Shown here: piece after piece, positions 52,410-60,774 of the stretch
How positions within the stretch are numbered: position 1 is the first letter of the stretch
Layout: every line of letters starts with the position of its first letter
From: Ramlibacter ginsenosidimutans
GTDB taxonomy: Bacteria > Pseudomonadota > Gammaproteobacteria > Burkholderiales > Burkholderiaceae_C
Assembly (NCBI RefSeq): GCF_016654015.1
Contig: NZ_JAEPWM010000009.1
Span: 62,001 to 126,000, forward strand
DNA length: 64,000 nucleotides
Direction: 5' to 3'
Position numbers and translations under genes: made by a program
Notes under the pieces: generated by a model
The model's input: only the letters and a program-made list of their open reading frames with translations
Database searches by the model: none
Told to the model about the DNA's origin: nothing

Positions 52410-52428
52410 TTATTGTTTATAACAATAA
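52410..52428. promoter_or_regulatory. Palindrome P2, candidate MarR operator
   Basis: TTATTGTTTATAACAATAA, a perfect 19-bp palindrome with 8-bp arms, 21 bp before the crotonase start. AT-rich in a very GC-rich background and sized for a MarR dimer. The operon it precedes ends with a MarR gene. Confidence 0.7.
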
Positions 52429-52449
52429 TCCGCCCACTCCGCAAACACC

Positions 52450-53226
52450 ATGACCTCCCATCCAGACCTCCAGCTCGAGATCGACGGCGACGTCGCCATC
52501 GTGCGCCTGAACCGCCCGGCCAAGCGCAATGCCCTTTCCGACGGGCTGGTGCTCGCCGTGCGCGACGCCTTCCAAAGCCTGCCCGACACCGTGCGCGCCG
52601 CCGTGCTCGACGGCTCGGGCGACCACTTCTGCGCCGGCCTCGACCTGTCCGAGCTGAAGGAGCGGGACGCCGGCGCGGGCCTGCACCACTCGCGCATGTG
52701 GCACGGCGCGCTGGAGGAAGTCCAGTACGGCCCGGTGCCCGTCGTCGCCGCGCTGCATGGCGCGGTCGTGGGCGGCGGCCTCGAGCTCGCCGCCGCGTGC
52801 CACATCCGCGTGGCCGACGCGACCACCTTCTACGCGCTGCCCGAAGGCGCGCGCGGCATCTTCGTCGGCGGCGGCGGCGCGGTGCGCATCCCGCGCCTGA
52901 TCGGCGCCGCGCGCATGACCGACATGATGCTGACCGGCCGCGTGTACCAGGCCGAGGAAGGCGAGCGCGCCGGTTTCGCGCAGTACCTCGTGCCCGCGGG
53001 CGAAGCGTTCAGCAAGGCGCTGGCGCTGGCGAAGCGCGTCGCCGAGAACGCGCCGCTGACCAACTACGCACTGATGCACGCCCTGCCCCGCATCGCCGAA
53101 CAACCGGCCGACCAGGGCTTCCTCACCGAGGCGCTGATGGCCGCCATCGCGCAAAGCGCGCCTGAGGCCAAGAAGCGCGTGCGCGATTTCCTGGAAGGCC
53201 GGGCGGCCAAGGTCAGCAAGGGTTGA
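52450..53226 (+). CDS. Crotonase/enoyl-CoA hydratase, feruloyl-CoA operon
   Basis: 258 residues. Oxyanion-hole motifs DHFCAGLDLSELK near residue 58-70 and ALHGAVVGGGLELAAACHIR near 98-117; both acidic residues usual for hydratases are present (Glu in GGGLELA and Glu in YALPEGARGIFVGGGGAVRIPRL). It hydrates an enoyl-CoA. In this operon it precedes feruloyl-CoA synthase by 7 bp, so the substrate is probably feruloyl-CoA or a relative. It lacks the sequence character of the classical Ech hydratase-lyase (the FREVDAGPE stretch is absent), so plain hydration rather than vanillin release is a real possibility. Confidence 0.85.
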   Translation: MTSHPDLQLEIDGDVAIVRLNRPAKRNALSDGLVLAVRDAFQSLPDTVRAAVLDGSGDHFCAGLDLSELKERDAGAGLHHSRMWHGALEEVQYGPVPVVAALHGAVVGGGLELAAACHIRVADATTFYALPEGARGIFVGGGGAVRIPRLIGAARMTDMMLTGRVYQAEEGERAGFAQYLVPAGEAFSKALALAKRVAENAPLTNYALMHALPRIAEQPADQGFLTEALMAAIAQSAPEAKKRVRDFLEGRAAKVSKG

Positions 53227-53233
53227 GGCCGGC

Positions 53234-55117
53234 ATGACAGCGCCGACCACCGCCCCCGTCCGCTACCGGCCCATGCGCTTCGGCGTGACGCGCGGCGTGC
53301 TGCGCGAAGGCGCGGGCGGCGTGCGTTACCTGCGCGCGGAGCAGCCGCTGGAGCCGTATGCGAAGCGCATGACCGACCGCCTGCTGCACTGGGCCGGGAC
53401 GGCGCCCAACCGCGTGTTCATGGCGCGGCGCGTGCGCAATGCGGACGGCAGCCGCGGCGACTGGCAGCAGGTCACCTACGCGCAGGCGCTGCAGCACGCG
53501 CGCCGCGTCGGCCAGGCGCTGCTCGATCGCGGCCTGAGCGCCGAGCGCCCCGTCGCCATCCTGTGCGAGAACAGCCTGGAGCACGCGCTGATGGCGCTCG
53601 GCTGCCTCTACGCGGGCATCCCGTTCTCCCCGGTGTCCTCGGCCTATTCCACCGTGAGCCAGGACTACGACAAGCTGCGCCACGTGCTGGAGACACTGAC
53701 GCCGGGACTGGTGTTCACCACCGACGCGCGCGCCTACGGGCGCGCCATCCTGGCCGCCGTGCCGGCCGATGTCGAAGTCGTGCTGGCCGAAGGCGAGATC
53801 GCAGGCCGCAAGACCACGCCCTGGCAGCAGCTGCTGGACACGCAGGCTACGCCCGCCGTCGACGCTGCGATGGCCGCCACGGGCCCGGAGACGATCACCA
53901 AGTTCCTGTTCACCTCCGGCTCCACCAAGCTGCCCAAGGCGGTGATCAACACGCATGCGATGTGGTGCGCCAACCAGCAGCAGATGCGCCAGTCGATGCC
54001 GGTGCTGGCCGACGAGCCGCCGGTGCTGGTGGACTGGCTGCCATGGAACCACACCTTCGGCGGCAACCACAACGTCGGCCTCACCATCTACAACGGCGGC
54101 ACCTACTACATCGACGATGGCAAGCCCACGCCCGCGCTGATCGGCGAGACGCTGCGCAACCTGCGCGAGATCGCGCCGACCGTCTACTTCAACGTGCCCA
54201 CCGGCTTCGAGATGGTGGCGCACGCGATGAAGGCCGACCCCGTCCTGCGCCGCACCCTCCTGTCGCGCGTGCGCATGTTCTTCTACGCCGGCGCGGCGCT
54301 CGCCCAGCCCGTGTGGGACCTGCTGCACGAGGTGCAGGAAGCGGAGATCGGCGAACGCATCGTGATGGGCACGGGACTGGGCATGACCGAGTCCTCGCCC
54401 TTCGCCGTGTTCATCACCAGCCCCGAGGTGAAGTCCGGCTACCTGGGCCTGCCCACGCCGGGCATGGAACTGAAGCTGGTGCCCACCGAGGGCAAGACCG
54501 AGATCCGCTACAAGGGGCCCAACGTCACGCCCGGCTACTGGCGCAACGCGGAAGCCAGCGCCGAATGCATGGACGAGGAAGGCTTCTTCTGCACCGGCGA
54601 CGCCGTGCTGTGGATCGACGACAACGACATCCACAAGGGCCTCAAGTTCGACGGCCGCATCGCCGAGGACTTCAAGCTCGCCACCGGCACCTTCGTGAGC
54701 GTCGGCCCGCTGCGCGCGAAGATCATCGCCGCGGCTGCGCCCTACGTGTGGGACGCGGTGATCACCGGCCTGAACCGCAATGAAGTGGGCGCGCTGGTCT
54801 TCCCGACGCCGAAGATCCGGCAACTGGCGCCGCACCTTTCCGCCGACGCGCCGCTGCGCGAGGTGCTGGAGAGCGCCGCGGTGCAGGACCACTTCCAGGA
54901 CGTGCTGGACGCGCTGGCGAAACAGGCCACGGGCAGCGCCAACCGCGTCGCGCGCCTGCACCTGATGGACGAGGCGCCCTCCATCGACAAGGGCGAGGTC
55001 ACCGACAAGGGCTCCATCAACCAGCGCGCCGTGCTCAAGCACCGCGACGCCCTGGTGCAGGCGCTGCACGACGACCGCCTGCCCTTCACCCTGAAACCGC
55101 ACAAGGAGAAAGCATGA
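53234..55117 (+). CDS. fcs: Feruloyl-CoA synthase
   Basis: 627 residues, AMP-forming acyl-CoA synthetase of the feruloyl-CoA-synthase subgroup (about 600-630). N-terminal VRYRPMRFGV; A-core motif TKFLFTSGSTKLPKAVINTH near residue 221-240; YAGAALAQPVWDLL near 350; GTGLGMTESSPFA near 375; FDGRIAEDFKLATGTFVSVGPLR near 474-496 (hinge and A8 loop); C-terminal lid with KGEVTDKGSINQRAVLKHR near 586. It joins ferulate, p-coumarate or similar phenylpropanoid acids to CoA. The 4-bp overlap with the SDR gene marks tight coupling. Confidence 0.88.
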   Translation: MTAPTTAPVRYRPMRFGVTRGVLREGAGGVRYLRAEQPLEPYAKRMTDRLLHWAGTAPNRVFMARRVRNADGSRGDWQQVTYAQALQHARRVGQALLDRGLSAERPVAILCENSLEHALMALGCLYAGIPFSPVSSAYSTVSQDYDKLRHVLETLTPGLVFTTDARAYGRAILAAVPADVEVVLAEGEIAGRKTTPWQQLLDTQATPAVDAAMAATGPETITKFLFTSGSTKLPKAVINTHAMWCANQQQMRQSMPVLADEPPVLVDWLPWNHTFGGNHNVGLTIYNGGTYYIDDGKPTPALIGETLRNLREIAPTVYFNVPTGFEMVAHAMKADPVLRRTLLSRVRMFFYAGAALAQPVWDLLHEVQEAEIGERIVMGTGLGMTESSPFAVFITSPEVKSGYLGLPTPGMELKLVPTEGKTEIRYKGPNVTPGYWRNAEASAECMDEEGFFCTGDAVLWIDDNDIHKGLKFDGRIAEDFKLATGTFVSVGPLRAKIIAAAAPYVWDAVITGLNRNEVGALVFPTPKIRQLAPHLSADAPLREVLESAAVQDHFQDVLDALAKQATGSANRVARLHLMDEAPSIDKGEVTDKGSINQRAVLKHRDALVQALHDDRLPFTLKPHKEKA

Positions 55118-55878
55118 AGATCCAGGGACAGGCCGCACTCGTCACGGGCGGCGCCTCGGGGCTGGGCGAAGCGACCGCGCGCGAGCTCGCGCGGCTGGGC
55201 GCGAAGGTCGCCGTGCTGGACGTGAACCTGGCGCAGGCAGAAAAGGTGGCGGCCGAAATCGGCGGCGTTGCCTGCCAGTGCGACATCACGAACGCCGAGA
55301 GCATGTCCGCGGCGATCGCCAAGGCGGCGCAGAAGCACGGCGTCGCCCGCATCCTGATGAACATCGCCGGCATCGGCACGGCCAAGCGCATCGTGCAGAA
55401 GGACGGCAGCGCCGCGCCGCTGGAAGACTTCGCGCGCGTCGTCAACATCAACCTGATCGGCACCTACAACGCGAGCCGCCTGTTCGCCGCGGAGTGTGCC
55501 AAGCTGGGGCCGCTGGAAGACGGCGAGCGCGGGGTCATGCTGTTCACCGCCTCGGTCGCCGCCTTCGACGGCCAGGTGGGCCAGCAGGCCTACAGCGCGT
55601 CCAAGGGCGGCCTCGTGGGCATGACGCTGCCGATGGCGCGCGACCTGGCGCAGCACGGCATCCGCGTGTGCACCATCGCGCCCGGCCTGTTCGCCACGCC
55701 GCTGATGAAGCAGCTGCCCGAGCCGGTGCAGGAGTCGCTCGCGAAGTCCATTCCGTTCCCGCAGCGCCTGGGCAAACCCGAGGAGTTCGCCGGGCTGGCT
55801 TGCCATATCGTGACGAACACGCACCTCAACGGCGAGGTGATCCGCCTGGACGGCGCGCTGCGCATGGCGCCGCGCTGA
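55114..55878 (+). CDS. SDR dehydrogenase, 3-hydroxyacyl-CoA dehydrogenase type
   Basis: 254 residues. LVTGGASGLGEATARELARLGAKVAVLDVN (NAD site with Asp at the end of beta-2), MNIAGIGTAKRIV, and YSASKGGLVGMTLPMARDLAQHGIRV with the classical YxxxK near residue 161-165 and Ser in FTASVAAFDGQVG. The insert KDGSAAPLEDFARVVNINLIGTYN and LFATPLMKQLPEPVQESLAKSIPFPQRLGKPEEFA match HSD17B10-type 3-hydroxyacyl-CoA dehydrogenases. It would oxidise the hydroxy product of the crotonase to a beta-keto-CoA, pointing to a beta-oxidation-like side-chain route. Confidence 0.85.
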   Translation: MKIQGQAALVTGGASGLGEATARELARLGAKVAVLDVNLAQAEKVAAEIGGVACQCDITNAESMSAAIAKAAQKHGVARILMNIAGIGTAKRIVQKDGSAAPLEDFARVVNINLIGTYNASRLFAAECAKLGPLEDGERGVMLFTASVAAFDGQVGQQAYSASKGGLVGMTLPMARDLAQHGIRVCTIAPGLFATPLMKQLPEPVQESLAKSIPFPQRLGKPEEFAGLACHIVTNTHLNGEVIRLDGALRMAPR

Positions 55879-55912
55879 TCCGCACCCCTTTCAACCCGGA
55901 GACAAAAGTCCA

Positions 55913-57049
55913 ATGAAACTCGTCCGCACCCTGATCGCAGCCGCCGTCGCCCTCACCGCGGCCAGCGCGGCGCTGGCCGACATCAACGTCGGCGTCACGC
56001 TGTCGCTCACTGGCCCCGGCTCCGGCCTGGGCATCCCCATGCAGAAGCAGCTCACGCTGTTCCCCAAGGAGATTGCCGGCGAGAAGGTCAACCTGATCAT
56101 CCTCGACGACGCGTCCGACCCGGGCAAGGGCGTGAGCAACGCGCGCCGCTTCATCACGGAGGACCACGTCGACCTGATCTTCGGTTCCTGCATCACGCCG
56201 GTGTCCGCCGCCATCGCGCCGGTCGCCGCCGAGAACAAGACGCTGCAGATCTCCGCCGCGCCGGTGGGCGTGCCCCCGGCGGACGAGCACTGGGTGTTCC
56301 GCCTGCCGCAGGGCAACGATGTCATGGCCCACGCCGTGATCGAGGACATGAAGAAGCGGGGCGTCAAGACCATCGGCTTCATCGGCTACACCGACGCCTA
56401 TGGCGAGCTGTGGCTCAAGGCCATGGAGCCGCTGGTGGCCAAGGAGGGCATGAAGATCGTCGACGTGGAGCGCTTCCAGCGCAGCGACACCAGCGTGACC
56501 CCGCAGGCCCTGAAGCTCGCCTCCGCCAACCCGGACGCGATCCTGGTCGTGGCCTCGGGCTCCGGCGCCGCGATGCCGGAGATGGCCATCGTCGACCGCG
56601 GCTACAAGGGCAAGATCTACCAGACGCACGCGGCCGCCACGCCCGACCTGGTGCGCATCGGCGGCAAGGCCGTCGAAGGCACCTACGTCGTGTCGGGCCC
56701 GGCCATCGTCGCCGAACAGCTGCCGGACAGCCACCCCTCCAAGAAGGCCTCCATCGACTTCGTGACCAGGTTCGAGAAGGCCTTCGGCCCCGGTTCGCGC
56801 AACCAGTTCGCCGGCCACTCCTACGACTTCGCCATCGTGATGGAGAAGATCGTTCCGATGGCGCTGAAGAAGGGCAAGCCCGGCACGCCGGAGTTCCGCA
56901 CCGCGCTGCGTGACTCCATGGAAACCATCGGCCGCACCATCCTCGCCCACGGCGTGATGAACTGGACCCCGGCCGACCACTGGGGCTACACGAACGAAAC
57001 GGGCGTGATGCTGCAGGTCAAGGACGGCAAGTTCGTGGTGGTGAAGTAG
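55913..57049 (+). CDS. ABC transporter substrate-binding protein (branched-chain/aromatic-acid type)
   Basis: 378 residues with signal peptide MKLVRTLIAAAVALTAASAALA. Type I binding fold: DINVGVTLSLTGPGSGLGIPMQKQL, IFGSCITPVSAAIAPVAAENKTLQIS, GFIGYTDAYGELWLKAMEPL, VVASGSGAAMPEMAIVDRGYKG and GHSYDFAIVMEKIVPMALKKG. Together with the permeases and ATPases downstream it makes a full importer. In an operon headed by feruloyl-CoA synthase the ligand is probably a phenylpropanoid acid, inferred from context. Confidence 0.88.
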   Translation: MKLVRTLIAAAVALTAASAALADINVGVTLSLTGPGSGLGIPMQKQLTLFPKEIAGEKVNLIILDDASDPGKGVSNARRFITEDHVDLIFGSCITPVSAAIAPVAAENKTLQISAAPVGVPPADEHWVFRLPQGNDVMAHAVIEDMKKRGVKTIGFIGYTDAYGELWLKAMEPLVAKEGMKIVDVERFQRSDTSVTPQALKLASANPDAILVVASGSGAAMPEMAIVDRGYKGKIYQTHAAATPDLVRIGGKAVEGTYVVSGPAIVAEQLPDSHPSKKASIDFVTRFEKAFGPGSRNQFAGHSYDFAIVMEKIVPMALKKGKPGTPEFRTALRDSMETIGRTILAHGVMNWTPADHWGYTNETGVMLQVKDGKFVVVK

Positions 57050-57057
57050 CGCCTGTT

Positions 57058-57165
57058 CCTCCTTCCCCCTCTGGGGGAAGGTCGGGATGGGGGCACCGCG
57101 CCCATCGCGTGCGCCGCAGCGCCCCCACCCTAGCCCTCCCCCAGAGGGGGAGGGAACAAGTACAA
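57058..57165. repeat. GC-rich double-hairpin repeat between receptor and permease genes
   Basis: Two foldbacks in a 129-bp gap: arm CCTTCCCCC, TCT, and its complement (57061-57081), and arm CCCTCCCCC, AGA, and its complement (57134-57154). The flanking GATGGGGGC and GCCCCCACC pair with each other, so the whole can close into one larger stem. The 21-bp core at 57134-57154 is identical to 63291-63311 inside the acyl-CoA dehydrogenase gene. Confidence 0.8.
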
Positions 57166-57178
57166 CCATCTGTCCCCC

Positions 57179-58216
57179 ATGGATCTCTCCATCGCCAGCA
57201 TCCTCGCGCTCGACGGGCTCACCAACGGCGCCGTGTATGCCTTGCTGGCGCTCGCCACCGTGCTGGTGTTCGCCGTGACGCGCGTGATCTTCATCCCGCA
57301 GGGCGAGTTCGTCGCCTTCGGCGCGCTCACGCTGGCGCTGTTCCAGGCCGGCAAGGTGCCGGGCACCGTGTGGTTCCTGCTGGTGCTGGCCGGCCTCGCC
57401 GCGCTCGCGGACCTGGTGAACGGCGTGCGTCACCACAGTTCCCCCCGACGCATCGCCCGGCAGATGCTGCGCACGCTGGCGTGGCCCGTGATCGCCTCGG
57501 CCATCGCCATCTGGGCCGCGCCGCGCGGCCTGCCCTTGTTCGCCCAGGCGCTGCTGACGCTGGCCCTGGTCACGCCCTTCGGCAGCCTGATCTACCGGCT
57601 CGCCTACGAATCGCTCGCCGACGCGTCGGTGCTGGTGCTGCTGATCGTGTCGGTCGGCGTGCACTTCGCGCTGGTGGGGCTGGGCCTGTTCTTCTTTGGC
57701 GCGGAGGGCTTCCGCAACCCGAGCTTCTGGGATGCGCGCTTTTCCGCCGGCACGGTGACCCTCACCGGCCAGGCGCTGATCATCTTCCTCGCCTCGATCG
57801 CGCTGATCGTGTTGCTGTACCTGTTCTTCGAACGTACGCTGACCGGCAAGGCGCTGCGCGCCACGGCTGTCAACCGCGCGGGCGCGCGCCTGATGGGCAT
57901 CTCGTCGGCCGGCGCGGGCCGCCTGGCCTTCACGATGGCTGCGCTGATCGGCGCGCTCTCGGGCCTGCTGATCGGGCCGACGACGACCATCTTCTACGAC
58001 AGCGGCTTCCTCATCGGCCTCAAGGGCTTCGTCGCCGCCGTATTCGCCGGGCTCTCCAGCTATCCGCTGGCGCTGGCCGGTGCGCTGGGCGTGGGCCTGC
58101 TGGAAAGCTTCAGCTCCTTCTGGGCCAGCTCCTTCAAGGAAGTGATCGTCTTCTCCTCCATCCTGCCCGTGCTGCTGTGGCGCTCGCTGTCGGATCCGCA
58201 CCGGGAAGAGCACTGA
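57179..58216 (+). CDS. Branched-chain-type ABC permease LivH
   Basis: 345 residues, longer than typical LivH (about 290) because of an extra stretch near residues 75-130. [43 protein letters not shown] is the LivH N-terminus; [27 protein letters not shown] near 215 is the coupling loop; [41 protein letters not shown] follows. Its stop TGA shares one base with the next ATG. Part of the feruloyl-CoA operon's importer. Confidence 0.87.
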   Translation: MDLSIASILALDGLTNGAVYALLALATVLVFAVTRVIFIPQGEFVAFGALTLALFQAGKVPGTVWFLLVLAGLAALADLVNGVRHHSSPRRIARQMLRTLAWPVIASAIAIWAAPRGLPLFAQALLTLALVTPFGSLIYRLAYESLADASVLVLLIVSVGVHFALVGLGLFFFGAEGFRNPSFWDARFSAGTVTLTGQALIIFLASIALIVLLYLFFERTLTGKALRATAVNRAGARLMGISSAGAGRLAFTMAALIGALSGLLIGPTTTIFYDSGFLIGLKGFVAAVFAGLSSYPLALAGALGVGLLESFSSFWASSFKEVIVFSSILPVLLWRSLSDPHREEH

Positions 58217-60003
58217 TGCCCACCCCCACGTTTGCGGCTTCGCCGCGCCGCTTCGCCTTCCCGCTGTTCGCGCTGGTGATGCTGCTGCTGCCGGCGCTGC
58301 CCGTGCCGGACTTCTGGATCACGCAAGGCATCTACATCGGCCTCTACGCACTGGCGACGCTGGGCCTGGTGCTGCTCACCGGCGTCGCGGGCCTGACCTC
58401 CTTCGGCCAGGCTGCCTTCGTCGGCGTCGGCGCCTATACCGCCGCCTTCCTGACGGTGAAGCTGGGCGCGTCGCCCTGGCTCGCGCTGCTGGCCGGCGTG
58501 GCGCTCGCCGTGCTCGCCGCCCTGGTGCTGGGTGCGATCACGCTGCGCATGTCGGGCCACTACCTGCCGCTCGCCACCATCGCGTGGGGCCTGGCGCTGT
58601 ACTACGCGATGGGCAACATGGAGTTCCTCGGCAAGTACGACGGCATCCTGGGCGTGCCGACGCTGCACGTGTTCGGCATCGACCTGGGCACCGGGCGCAG
58701 GCTGCACGTGCTGGTCTGGGTGTTCGCCCTGCTCGCAGCCTGGGGCTGCGCCAACCTGCTGGACTCGCGGCCGGGCCGCGCGATCCGCGCCGTGAAGGAC
58801 GGCTCCACCATGGCCGAGGCGATGGGGATCTCGACCTTCCGCTACAAGCTGGTGGTCTTCGTGCTGTCGGCCGTGCTGGCCGCGGTGTCGGGCTGGCTGT
58901 TCGCCTTCTTCCAGCGCACCGTGAACCCGAGCCCGTTCTCCATCACCAAGGGCATCGAGTACCTGTTCATCGCCGTGCTGGGCGGCGTGTCGCACGTGTG
59001 GGGCGCCTTCCTCGGCGCGGGCGTGGTGCGAGTGGTCGAGGACCAGTTGCAGGTGCTGCTGCCGCGGCTGATCGGCGCGAGCGGCAACTTCGAAACCATC
59101 GTCTTCGGCGTCGTGCTGATCGTGGTGCTGAAGTACGCACCCGACGGCCTGTGGACCTTCGTGCAGCGCTGGCTGCCGCGCGCCGACCGCAAGCGCGACT
59201 GGGAGGGCGCCGCCGCCCTGCCCGCGCGCGACAAGCCCGCGCGCGGCGAACGCCTGCTGGAAGTGCAGGCCGTGCGCAAGCAGTTCGGCGGCCTGGTCGC
59301 GGTCAATGACGTGAGCTTCGAGATCCGCGCCGGCGACATCGTCGGCCTGATCGGGCCCAACGGCGCGGGCAAGTCCACCACCTTCAACCTGATCACGGGC
59401 GTGCTGTCGCTCACCGGCGGGCAGGTGCTCTGGCGCGGCCAGGCGATCGGTGGCATGCCTTCGCGCGCGATCGCGCGGCGGGGCATCTCGCGCACCTTCC
59501 AGCACGTGAAGATGATCCCGGAGATGACGGTGCTGGAGAACGTCGCGCTCGGCGGCTACCTGCGCGGCTCCAGCGGCACCACGCGCGCGATGCTGCGGCT
59601 GGACCGCGACGAGGAGCGGCGCCTGTTCGCCGAAGCCGAGCGCCAGCTCGCGCGCATCGGGATGGCCGACCGCATGCACGAACTGGCGGGCAACCTCGCG
59701 CTCGGTCCGCAGCGCCTGATGGAAATCGCCCGCGCCCTGTGCACCGACCCGGCGCTGCTGCTGCTGGACGAGCCGGCCGCGGGCCTGCGCCACAAGGAAA
59801 AGCAGGCGCTGGCCGACGTGCTGCGCCAGTTGAAAGGCGAAGGCATGAGCCTGCTGCTGGTGGAACACGACATGGAATTCGTCATGGGCCTCACCGACCG
59901 CATCGTGGTGATGGAGTTCGGCACCAAGCTGATGGAGGGCACGCCCGCGCAAGTGCAGGCCAGCCCGCAGGTGCGCGCCGCCTACCTCGGGACCGAACAT
60001 TGA
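58216..60003 (+). CDS. Fused LivM permease - LivG ATPase
   Basis: 595 residues in one frame. LivM part about 1-330 with 8-9 hydrophobic segments, LVLLTGVAGLTSFGQAAFVGVGAYTAAFL and SRPGRAIRAVKDGSTMAEAMGIS (coupling loop), GGVSHVWGAFLGAGVV. A short linker with DWEGAAALPARDKPARGERLLE (about 331-350) follows. LivG part about 350-595: Walker A GPNGAGKST near 383, RTFQHVKMIPEM, signature region NLALGPQRLMEIARAL in which the usual serine of LSxGQ is replaced, Walker B LLLLDEPAAGL near 516, VEHDMEFVMGLTDR. Fusion guarantees one ATPase per permease. Shares 1 bp with both neighbours. Confidence 0.88.
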   Translation: MPTPTFAASPRRFAFPLFALVMLLLPALPVPDFWITQGIYIGLYALATLGLVLLTGVAGLTSFGQAAFVGVGAYTAAFLTVKLGASPWLALLAGVALAVLAALVLGAITLRMSGHYLPLATIAWGLALYYAMGNMEFLGKYDGILGVPTLHVFGIDLGTGRRLHVLVWVFALLAAWGCANLLDSRPGRAIRAVKDGSTMAEAMGISTFRYKLVVFVLSAVLAAVSGWLFAFFQRTVNPSPFSITKGIEYLFIAVLGGVSHVWGAFLGAGVVRVVEDQLQVLLPRLIGASGNFETIVFGVVLIVVLKYAPDGLWTFVQRWLPRADRKRDWEGAAALPARDKPARGERLLEVQAVRKQFGGLVAVNDVSFEIRAGDIVGLIGPNGAGKSTTFNLITGVLSLTGGQVLWRGQAIGGMPSRAIARRGISRTFQHVKMIPEMTVLENVALGGYLRGSSGTTRAMLRLDRDEERRLFAEAERQLARIGMADRMHELAGNLALGPQRLMEIARALCTDPALLLLDEPAAGLRHKEKQALADVLRQLKGEGMSLLLVEHDMEFVMGLTDRIVVMEFGTKLMEGTPAQVQASPQVRAAYLGTEH

Positions 60004-60740
60004 TGGCCCAGCCCCTGCTCCAGGTGAGGGACCTGCACGCCGGCTACGGCCGCGCCGAGGTGCTCACCGGCCTCGACTTCGAGCTGGCGAAGGGCCAGGT
60101 CGTCACCGTGATCGGTCCCAACGGGGCCGGCAAGTCCACCACGCTCAATGCGCTGATGGGCCTGCTGCCCGCGCGCGGGCGCATCGTCTTCGACGGCGCC
60201 GACCTCGCCGACACGACACTGGAAGAGCGCGTGATGCTGGGCCTGGCGCTGGTCCCGGAGAAGCGCGAGCTGTTCGGCACCATGCCGGTGGAGGACAACC
60301 TGGTGCTCGGCGGCTTCCGCCCCATGAAGCTGCGCGTGCCCAACTGGCGCTCGGGGCTGGACCGCGTCTACGAACTGTTCCCGCGGCTGAAGGAACGCCG
60401 CACGCAGCTCGCCGGCACGCTGTCCGGCGGCGAGCGGCAGATGCTGGCCGTGGGCCGCGCGCTGATGGCGCAACCCAAGCTGCTGATGCTCGACGAGCCC
60501 AGCCTCGGCCTCGCGCCGCTGGTGGTGCGCGAGATCTTCGGCATCATCGAGCGGCTGCGCGAGCAAGGCGTGTCCATCCTGCTGGTGGAGCAGAACGCGC
60601 GCGCCGCGCTGCAGGTCGCGGACCACGCGTACGTGCTGGAGACCGGCGAGATCAGCATGCAGGGTCCGGCCGCGCAGCTGGCGGACGACCCGCGCGTCAT
60701 AGAGACTTACCTGGGTGCGGCCAGGCCCGCGTCCACGTGA
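60003..60740 (+). CDS. Branched-chain-type ABC ATP-binding protein LivF
   Basis: 245 residues from the ATG at 60003, which overlaps the preceding TGA by one base. Walker A GPNGAGKSTTLNALMG near residue 37, VPEKRELFGTMPVEDNL, signature LSGGERQMLAVGRAL near 140, Walker B LLMLDEPSLGLAPL near 161, VEQNARAALQVADH. Second ATPase of the importer. Context as for the rest of the operon. Confidence 0.9.
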   Translation: MAQPLLQVRDLHAGYGRAEVLTGLDFELAKGQVVTVIGPNGAGKSTTLNALMGLLPARGRIVFDGADLADTTLEERVMLGLALVPEKRELFGTMPVEDNLVLGGFRPMKLRVPNWRSGLDRVYELFPRLKERRTQLAGTLSGGERQMLAVGRALMAQPKLLMLDEPSLGLAPLVVREIFGIIERLREQGVSILLVEQNARAALQVADHAYVLETGEISMQGPAAQLADDPRVIETYLGAARPAST

Positions 60741-60774
60741 CACTGGCAGTCCGATTCCAGCAGGAGACTTCCGC

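Noticed and set aside
52450-53226. Classical feruloyl-CoA hydratase/lyase (Ech, vanillin-forming)
   Set aside because: The protein has general hydratase motifs but lacks Ech-specific stretches, and no vanillin dehydrogenase gene is nearby; kept as crotonase of the feruloyl-CoA operon.
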